Shown: positions 1-4,466 of the stretch, piece after piece
Position numbering within the stretch: position 1 is the first letter of the stretch
How the letters are laid out: every line of letters starts with the position of its first letter
NCBI GenBank assembly: GCA_946481615.1
Contig: CAMLOR010000071.1
Coordinates: 1-14,051 of the forward strand
Origin: an uncultured Aquimonas sp.
Lineage (GTDB): Bacteria; Pseudomonadota; Gammaproteobacteria; Xanthomonadales; Xanthomonadaceae
DNA length: 14,051 nt
Reading direction: 5' to 3'
Notes under the pieces: generated by a model
Told to the model about the DNA's origin: nothing
Databases searched by the model: none
The model's input: the letters and a program-made list of their open reading frames with translations, nothing else
Position numbers and translations under genes: made by a program

Positions 1-301
1 CGATCGTGGGGCCGGGCGTGGTGCCGTTGTAGCCCCAGCATTTCGCGACGCAGCCTGGAGCGAATTCGTGCACGATCTCTTCGGCCACGAGGTGGAATTC
101 CTTCACGCCGTCGGCCATGCGGTGCGGCAGTGTCCAGCCGTTGAGCGTGCGTACCGGCGTGTAGCGGCCGTGGCGCGGTGCGGCCACCGGCGGCGCGGCC
201 TGCGCGGTTTCCTGCGCGAACGCGCGGCGCGCCAGCAGCGCGAGCGGCGCCAGTGCACCGGCGCCGGCGAAGCGGAACCAGTGGCGGCGGGAAAGGGTCA
301 T
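1..301 (-). CDS. Multicopper oxidase, N-terminal part (cut by window edge)
   Basis: The first 100 residues of a periplasmic multicopper oxidase are visible; the gene continues beyond base 1. The ATG at 301-299 overlaps the stop of the upstream TolC gene as ATGA. Residues 4-6 (SRR, then HWFRFAGAGALAPLALLA) form a twin-arginine signal with likely cleavage after A29 (RAFA/QE), so the protein is probably exported folded with its copper. Residues 68-100, including FHLVAEEIVHEF and WGYNGTTPGPTI, match the start of the first cupredoxin domain (the G-x-x-PGPTI turn is typical). The copper-binding His and Cys residues lie outside the window. In this family such enzymes oxidise Cu(I) and protect the periplasm. 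Placement after copL and tolC supports a copper role. The call to family is firm; CopA versus another copper oxidase subtype cannot be decided here. Confidence 0.87.
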   Translation of the reverse strand, partial: MTLSRRHWFRFAGAGALAPLALLARRAFAQETAQAAPPVAAPRHGRYTPVRTLNGWTLPHRMADGVKEFHLVAEEIVHEFAPGCVAKCWGYNGTTPGPTI

Positions 302-1728
302 GGCGTGCCTCCGTGATCATGGTGTTGGTGCGCGTCGGGCGAAGGCTCGTCCGGCAGCACCGCGTCGACGCCGAGCGTGGGGGTGAGATCCGCGCCGTCG
401 TCGGGCAGCGCGCCGCCCACCACGCCGCGCAGCTTCGCGCGTGCCACCCAGTAGTCGCGCACCGCCTCGAGATATTCCTGGTACGCGTCGTATTCCTCGC
501 GCCGCGCGAGCAACAGCTCGAACACGCCCACCAGCATGTAGTTCGCTTCTTCCTGCGTGCGAGCCACGATGGCCTCGCGCGCCGGGATCAGCGCGGCGCG
601 GTAGTGCTCGGCCACTTCGCGCGCCACGTTGATCTGCTGCACGGCGAGCAACGCATCGTTGTTCACCGCCAGCGTCAAGGCATCGAGCTGCGCGCGCGCC
701 TCGATCAGTTCGGCATCGGCCTTCGCCATGGCCGCCTGGCCCTGGCCGAAGATCGGCAATTCCAGCGAGAGCGTCGGTCCCTGGAACACGCCATCGTCGC
801 CCTCGCGTTCCTGCTCGAAGCCGGCCTCGACGCTACCCAGCCAGCGCCAGCGCTTCGCCGTGCCGAGCACGTCTTCGCGCTGCGCCACGGCCTGGCGTGC
901 GGCGGCGAGGTCGAGCCGCTGCTCGAGCGCGCGCGGCATCAGGCCGAAGGCGTCCATCACCGCCGCCGGCGGCGCGGGCAGGCGGGTTTCCAGCGTCCAA
1001 CCGTCGGCAGCGGAAAGCCCCATCAGCGCTGCAAGCTCGCTGCGCGATGTCAGCGCCTGTGCCAGCGCGCGCGTCGCGCCGATGCGCGCCTGCACCGCGG
1101 CGGCCTTTTCCTGTTCCAGCTGCAGCCGCGTGATGTTGCCCGCGTCGAAGAAGCGCTGCGCCAGTGCGGCCGAGGTTTCGGCGGCATCGGCCACGAGTTC
1201 GCGCATGTCGGCCACCTGGCGCGCGCCGACGGCCTCGTACCAGGCCGCTTCCACCTCGACGGACAACTCCAGCATATGCCCGGCCACTTCGTTCTGCAGG
1301 CGATCCAGCTCGGCCTGCGCGAAGCGTTTGCGCGCAGGCAGCAACAACAGATCGGCGAACCCAAACGACAGGCTGCGCGTGATGCGCGGCGAACCGCCGC
1401 CGCGCGGCGAAAGGCGCGCGAAACCGAAGCCCGGATTGGCGATGCGGCGTGCCTCCTCCAGCTCGGCGCGGCCCAGGCCGAGCCGCGCATAGGTTTCACG
1501 GATGCGCGGGCTGTGCACGAACGCCAGCGCGATGGCGCGTTCGGCGGTGATGGGCTCGGCGGGAATTTCGGGCGGTGCGGGCGTGGACCAGGCCGCGGGA
1601 TCGGGCGCGGTGCCCAGGCGCGCCGCGAGCAGCGCGCCGGTTTCGGCGTAGCCGCGCTCGCGCGGCAGGCTGGCGCAACCGGCCAGCAACAACGCCGCCG
1701 CCACGGCGGCGGGACGGAACGGGAACAT
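298..1728 (-). CDS. TolC-family outer-membrane efflux lipoprotein with His-rich tail
   Basis: A 476-residue outer-membrane factor of the TolC/OEP family. I chose the ATG at 1728-1726 because GAGGAG lies six bases upstream and the protein then begins with a lipoprotein signal, MFPFRPAAVAAALLLAGC, with lipobox LAGC and acylated Cys18; a longer frame exists but adds no sensible sequence. The body shows the two alpha-hairpin/beta repeats of the family, with AGNITRLQLEQEKAA in the first and LSLELPIFGQGQAA plus a long Ala/Glu-rich coil in the second. The last residues, DAHQHHDHGGTP, are His-rich and could bind Cu or Zn, which is not a general feature of TolC proteins. It sits between copL and a multicopper oxidase, so it probably exports copper from the periplasm, as CusC does, or replaces CopB as the outer-membrane copper protein. 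No RND pump or membrane fusion gene is visible here. Confidence 0.9.
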   Translation of the reverse strand: MFPFRPAAVAAALLLAGCASLPRERGYAETGALLAARLGTAPDPAAWSTPAPPEIPAEPITAERAIALAFVHSPRIRETYARLGLGRAELEEARRIANPGFGFARLSPRGGGSPRITRSLSFGFADLLLLPARKRFAQAELDRLQNEVAGHMLELSVEVEAAWYEAVGARQVADMRELVADAAETSAALAQRFFDAGNITRLQLEQEKAAAVQARIGATRALAQALTSRSELAALMGLSAADGWTLETRLPAPPAAVMDAFGLMPRALEQRLDLAAARQAVAQREDVLGTAKRWRWLGSVEAGFEQEREGDDGVFQGPTLSLELPIFGQGQAAMAKADAELIEARAQLDALTLAVNNDALLAVQQINVAREVAEHYRAALIPAREAIVARTQEEANYMLVGVFELLLARREEYDAYQEYLEAVRDYWVARAKLRGVVGGALPDDGADLTPTLGVDAVLPDEPSPDAHQHHDHGGTP

Positions 1729-1735
1729 GTCGGAC

Positions 1736-1808
1736 TCCTCGAAAAACGATGACGGCCGGCGCGAGGCCGGGCACGACGATGCCGCGCGCACGCGCAGCGC
1801 AGCGAGGA
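1736..1808 (-). promoter_or_regulatory. Inverted repeat pairing the tolC ribosome binding site with the end of copL
   Basis: On the minus strand TCCTCG (1808-1803) begins two bases after the copL stop codon and is exactly complementary to CGAGGA (1741-1736), which forms the Shine-Dalgarno site GAGGAG of the TolC gene. The 61 bases between them contain a smaller GC-rich inverted repeat (CGGCC...GGCCG). If the six pairs form in mRNA, the ribosome site would be masked until a ribosome ending copL translation opened the stem. The pairing is seen directly; the function is inferred, and a 6-bp match over this distance in GC-rich DNA could be chance. Confidence 0.3.
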
Positions 1809-1810
1809 TG

Positions 1811-2194
1811 TCAGGCGGCCGGTGGGCGGAACGGAGGAACCGCATCGCCTACGCGCGCGCGCACTGCAGGCTCGGAAGCGGGGGGCAGCGACCATACGAA
1901 GGCGAGTGTCGCGCTGGCCGGGCGCGCGAGCATCGGGGGCAGCACGCAGCCGCACTGGCAACCCGGGCCATCGCAGCAGGAGCCGTCGCCGCCGGTAGCC
2001 GGCGGTGCCGCGTCTGCCTGGTGGCTGGCGTGGTTGCCGTGATGGGCGTGCTGTGTCGCGCTTGCATTGCTTTCATGCCGGGCATGGCCGGCGTGCCCGG
2101 CCTCATGCGGCATGGCAGCCATCGCCCACGGCGCCGCGACCCCGTTCATCACGAGGGACGCGATCAGCAGCAGGCGCAGCAGCAGACGGGCCAT
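1811..2194 (-). CDS. copL: CopL-family metal-binding protein
   Basis: A 127-residue exported protein starting at ATG 2194-2192. Residues 1-27 form a signal peptide (MARLLLRLLLIASLVMNGVA...). Residues 28-59 are packed with His and Met (HEAGHAGHARH, HAHHGNHASH), then comes a Cys cluster, SCCDGPGCQCGC (C73, C74, C79, C81, C83), and the end PPFRPPAA resembles the RPP ending of Xanthomonas CopL. In plant-pathogenic Xanthomonas copL is the first gene of copLAB and is needed for copper-induced expression of the genes behind it; the mechanism is not settled. Here it leads the operon in the same way, 82 bases before tolC. No good Shine-Dalgarno site precedes the chosen start; an upstream in-frame start exists but would place about 49 non-signal-like residues ahead of the signal peptide. 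Confidence 0.83.
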   Translation of the reverse strand: MARLLLRLLLIASLVMNGVAAPWAMAAMPHEAGHAGHARHESNASATQHAHHGNHASHQADAAPPATGGDGSCCDGPGCQCGCVLPPMLARPASATLAFVWSLPPASEPAVRARVGDAVPPFRPPAA

Positions 2195-2293
2195 GGCGCT
2201 GCAAGACTGCGCCCGGAAGCGAAGAGTTTCAACCGAACAAGGATTCCCTGCGATTGGTGCCGACCTGATCCGTCCTTCATGGATTTGAAGATC

Positions 2294-2314
2294 TTGCGCG
2301 CCGATTGGGCGCAA
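2294..2314. promoter_or_regulatory. Imperfect palindrome in divergent intergenic region (possible operator)
   Basis: TTGCGC (2294-2299) and GCGCAA (2309-2314) are exact inverted copies around a 9-base centre. Pairing resumes one position further in, so 14 of the outer 16 bases are symmetric. It lies about 100 bases from both copL (start 2194) and the secreted-protein gene (start 2415), inside the 220-base divergent intergenic stretch. An adjacent 8-base palindrome AAGATCTT spans 2288-2295. The position and symmetry suggest a dimeric regulator site. It does not resemble a CueR operator, and I see no strong -35/-10 pair beside it. Confidence 0.35.
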
Positions 2315-2414
2315 CGATGTGCACCGATCCGTCACGGGCATGGCACGCGAGTTGCTGCCGGTTCGGACCGGCCAGGCCCGCTAGCCGGAGCCTCCCAGCC
2401 ACGAGGAAGCCGCC

Positions 2415-3350
2415 ATGCGCCTTTTGCTGCTCGCGACCCTTCTGCTCGCCGCGCGCGCGGTCTGCGCCGAAACTCCCGTCCCGCCCGAAGACGGCATCTG
2501 GGGCGATCCTTCGCAGAGCGGCTCGGGCTTCGTGATCGAAACCCACAACCGCACGATGGCCGTAGCCGCGTTCGCCTACGACGCGCAACGCCGCGCGAGC
2601 TGGTACCTGGGAACCGGTCCGTACGATTACACCAATCGCCGCTGGAGCGGCCGCGTATCGGCGTTCACCGGCGGACAATGCCTGGGCTGCACGCACAGTT
2701 CGCCGACGCCGATCGAGGACGGCGCCAACCTCGAAATCCGATTCAGCTCGCCCACCACGGGAGCGGTTTTCATCGACGGCGTGCAGAAGTACGCGATCCG
2801 ACGCTCCTACTTCGATTCGTCCAACATCGACGACTTCGTGCTCGGCGAATGGTATTTCGCCTATCCGACCGCGCCCGCGGCCGGCACGCTGGCCGGCGAC
2901 GATCTGCTCATCCTGCAGGAAGCCAGCTGCGCCTCCGGCCCTTGCACGACCGGCGCGCGCTTCGGCGACCTGCGTCCGGTCACCGGCACGCGCGGCAGCG
3001 CCAACACCTATCAGTTCCTGCTCGATTCGAGCACGCAATTCTGGACGCTGTATCTCGTGATTCCCTACAAGAACACGATGCGCGGCAGCGTCTTCGTCTT
3101 CCCCAAGGGCACCGAACCCAGCCAGGCGCAGGAAATGCCCGGCGTCTGGGCGGTGCGGCTCGCCACGCGCGCGGCCCTCACCGCCGGCGGCGTGCAGAAA
3201 TCGGCGCTCGCGCAAGCCGACGCCAAGGCCAACGCGTTCTACTCGGAAATCTACGAACGCCAGCGCGCCGCCAAGGGCGAAGGCCCGGCGACGACGCTGA
3301 TGAGCGACGCGGAACTCGACGCCGCCGCGAAGGCGCTGGGCGCATACTGA
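2415..3350 (+). CDS. Secreted protein with W-x-D / SGSGF / SWY module
   Basis: A 311-residue protein of unknown function. GAGGAA (2403-2408) stands six bases before the ATG. Residues 1-18 form a signal peptide (MRLLLLATLLLAARAVCA), so it is probably periplasmic or secreted. Residues 27-68 carry the module GIWGDPSQSGSGFVIE ... FAYDAQRRASWYLGTG, followed by WSGRVSAFTGG (77-87) and beta-rich sequence to about 250; C89-x2-C92 and C172/C177 may form disulphides. Residues 260-311 are an Ala-rich helix. The same module idea (GxWxDPxxSGxGF, then YDxxGxxxWY) is common in secreted proteins of Xanthomonadales and related bacteria, and it recurs in the two genes at 12101-14051. It is divergent from the copper operon, but nothing in the protein suggests copper binding. 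Confidence 0.8.
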   Translation: MRLLLLATLLLAARAVCAETPVPPEDGIWGDPSQSGSGFVIETHNRTMAVAAFAYDAQRRASWYLGTGPYDYTNRRWSGRVSAFTGGQCLGCTHSSPTPIEDGANLEIRFSSPTTGAVFIDGVQKYAIRRSYFDSSNIDDFVLGEWYFAYPTAPAAGTLAGDDLLILQEASCASGPCTTGARFGDLRPVTGTRGSANTYQFLLDSSTQFWTLYLVIPYKNTMRGSVFVFPKGTEPSQAQEMPGVWAVRLATRAALTAGGVQKSALAQADAKANAFYSEIYERQRAAKGEGPATTLMSDAELDAAAKALGAY

Positions 3351-3381
3351 GGCCTCGACTCACGAGCCGCACGGAGTTGGC

Positions 3382-3573
3382 ATGCCCGACGACAAGACCG
3401 ACCGCGGCGCACCCGATCGTTCGCGCATCAGCCTGGACGAGCCGCGCGAGGTGCGCTACTGGACCCGCGAACTGGGAGTGTCCGAAGAACAACTTCGTGG
3501 CGCCATCGCCGCGGCCGGCACAACATCGGCGACGCGTATCCGCGAGTTCCTGCGGACCAGCGGGTTGGCTTGA
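3382..3573 (+). CDS. DUF3606 domain small protein
   Basis: A 63-residue soluble protein. ACGGAG (3371-3376) lies a few bases before the ATG. The whole protein matches the DUF3606 pattern: a polar DRSRI start (DDKTDRGAPDRSRISLDE), the signature EVRYWTRELGVSEEQLRGAIAA (EVRYWTRELGVS shown), and a short C-terminal helix. Proteins of this family are widespread, small and of unknown function; the W-T-x-x-x-G-V-S-x-x-Q-L core looks like a small helical fold. It follows the secreted-protein gene by 31 bases on the same strand and may be cotranscribed with it. Confidence 0.83.
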   Translation: MPDDKTDRGAPDRSRISLDEPREVRYWTRELGVSEEQLRGAIAAAGTTSATRIREFLRTSGLA

Positions 3574-3648
3574 ACGGCATTCGTCAGGTTCAACCCGTGG
3601 GCAATGGATGGGAAACGCAAGCGACGACCAGAGGCGTCGACTTCAAAT

Positions 3649-3894
3649 CTATCCGTTGCGTTTGGCGGCTCGTTCGTGCGGACGCCGTGCAAGTCTCACG
3701 CGGACGAAAGAAAGGTCGTGTCGCCCACGCTTGCGCCGCGCTGCGTGCCGCGGGGCATACATGAGGACGATGGCCACCAGGAACACGGCGCCGACGAATC
3801 CGGGAATCATGGAACCGAGTGCCCCGCGCGACCAGGCCAGGAGCGCCATGACGCCGAGGACCGTCACGATCCAACGAACACGTCCGCGATTCAT
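3649..3894 (-). CDS. Small two-helix membrane protein, unknown function
   Basis: An 81-residue protein with the ATG at 3894-3892 overlapping the upstream gene's stop as ATGA, which supports the start and suggests translational coupling. Residues 7-21 (RWIVTVLGVMALLAW) and 29-47 (MIPGFVGAVFLVAIVLMYAP) are hydrophobic and likely span the membrane. The tail from residue 49 is very basic (RHAARRKRGRH ... RRPHERAAKRN), which would place it in the cytoplasm. I recognise no family. A longer open frame through 4263 runs across the tRNA terminator and is not coding. Confidence 0.6.
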   Translation of the reverse strand: MNRGRVRWIVTVLGVMALLAWSRGALGSMIPGFVGAVFLVAIVLMYAPRHAARRKRGRHDLSFVRVRLARRPHERAAKRNG

Positions 3895-4145
3895 GCTTCC
3901 GATGACTCGATGGAATCGTGGCCGTGACGGTGGCCGTCCGGTTGCGCACCCATCGGTTGCAGCGCCGCGGCCGTGAACAATCCCGATCGACCTTCCAGAG
4001 CGACCACGGCGAACCCGCCCCACTGCGTCGCGTAGCTGCGCGTGCGGGCTTCCACCACGCCACCGTTGCGCAACGTGAGGCGCACGACGGTGCCGGGCGG
4101 ATTCTGCCGATTCCAGTCGGCGGCGGATTCGTAAGGGCTGCTCAT
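3891..4145 (-). CDS. Small soluble protein, SH3-like beta pattern, unknown function
   Basis: An 84-residue protein starting at ATG 4145-4143; an ATG at 4157 and a TTG at 4175 are possible alternatives and none has a strong ribosome site. After a polar start (MSSPYESAADWNRQNPPG), residues 18-61 form a compact beta-strand pattern, GTVVRLTLRNGGVVEARTR ... WGGFAVVALEGRSGLFTAAAL, of the kind seen in small beta barrels. The tail holds a His motif, GHRHGHD. It is coupled to the membrane-protein gene behind it by an ATGA overlap. No family is recognised; coding status rests on the overlap and a protein-like pattern. Confidence 0.6.
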   Translation of the reverse strand: MSSPYESAADWNRQNPPGTVVRLTLRNGGVVEARTRSYATQWGGFAVVALEGRSGLFTAAALQPMGAQPDGHRHGHDSIESSEA

Positions 4146-4220
4146 GGCGCGCAGCATGCGCAGGCCGAGTCTCAAACCCGGCGACGGGGTGATCGCCGCC
4201 GCCGACCGAATCGTCGGACA

Positions 4221-4248
4221 ACAAAAAACCCGGCTTCTGGCCGGGTTT
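4221..4248 (-). terminator. Rho-independent terminator of the tRNA-Leu gene
   Basis: On the minus strand AAACCCGGC, loop CAGAA, and GCCGGGTTT form a perfect 9-bp stem (4248-4226), followed directly by TTTGTTGT. This is a textbook intrinsic terminator 35 bases after the tRNA CCA end. Confidence 0.9.
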
Positions 4249-4255
4249 CTGTGCG

Positions 4256-4275
4256 GTTCGCAAACGGTTGCGAAC
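4256..4275 (-). repeat. Perfect 8-bp hairpin in the tRNA-Leu 3' trailer
   Basis: GTTCGCAA (4256-4263) and TTGCGAAC (4268-4275) are exact inverted copies around a 4-base loop. It starts seven bases after the tRNA CCA end and ends seven bases before the terminator stem. It may guide 3' trailer processing or block exonucleases. It has no T run, so it is not a second terminator. Confidence 0.6.
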
Positions 4276-4282
4276 TCTGTGT

Positions 4283-4367
<85 letters not shown>

Positions 4368-4384
4368 AGGCGAGCGAGCCGCGT

Positions 4385-4413
4385 AATTTACGGATGGTGA
4401 GCGGACTTGTCAA
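4385..4413 (-). promoter_or_regulatory. Sigma-70-type promoter of tRNA-Leu
   Basis: On the minus strand a perfect -35 TTGACA (4413-4408), a 17-base spacer and a -10 TAAATT (4390-4385) stand 17 bases before the tRNA 5' end. A GC-rich discriminator (ACGCGGC) follows, as is usual for stable-RNA promoters under stringent control. Confidence 0.85.
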
Positions 4414-4453
4414 TGTGGGTGGGCGCACCGACGAGGACGCCGGGTGACGGGGT

Positions 4454-4459
4454 TAACAT
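4454..4459 (+). promoter_or_regulatory. -10-like box just before the rnr start
   Basis: TAACAT ends seven bases before the rnr ATG at 4467, and no Shine-Dalgarno site is present. This spacing would place transcription start at or next to the ATG, giving a leaderless mRNA. No good -35 lies 16-18 bases upstream, so confidence is low. Confidence 0.35.
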
Positions 4460-4466
4460 CTTGCCC

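Noticed and set aside
178..1752. Long plus-strand open frame opposite the TolC gene
   Set aside because: It is an Arg/Ala/His-rich shadow typical of GC-rich DNA. The minus strand encodes a clear lipoprotein OEP with a ribosome site.
3574..3648. Terminator between the convergent DUF3606 and small membrane genes
   Set aside because: No stem with a T run is visible in these 75 bases.
1727..3976. 749-codon plus-strand open frame
   Set aside because: It crosses copL, the secreted-protein gene and DUF3606 in the wrong frames, with Arg-rich composition and no domain pattern.
3649..4263. 204-codon frame for the small membrane protein
   Set aside because: The extra N-terminal part would be read across the tRNA terminator hairpin and the neighbouring gene; the ATGA start at 3894 fits better.
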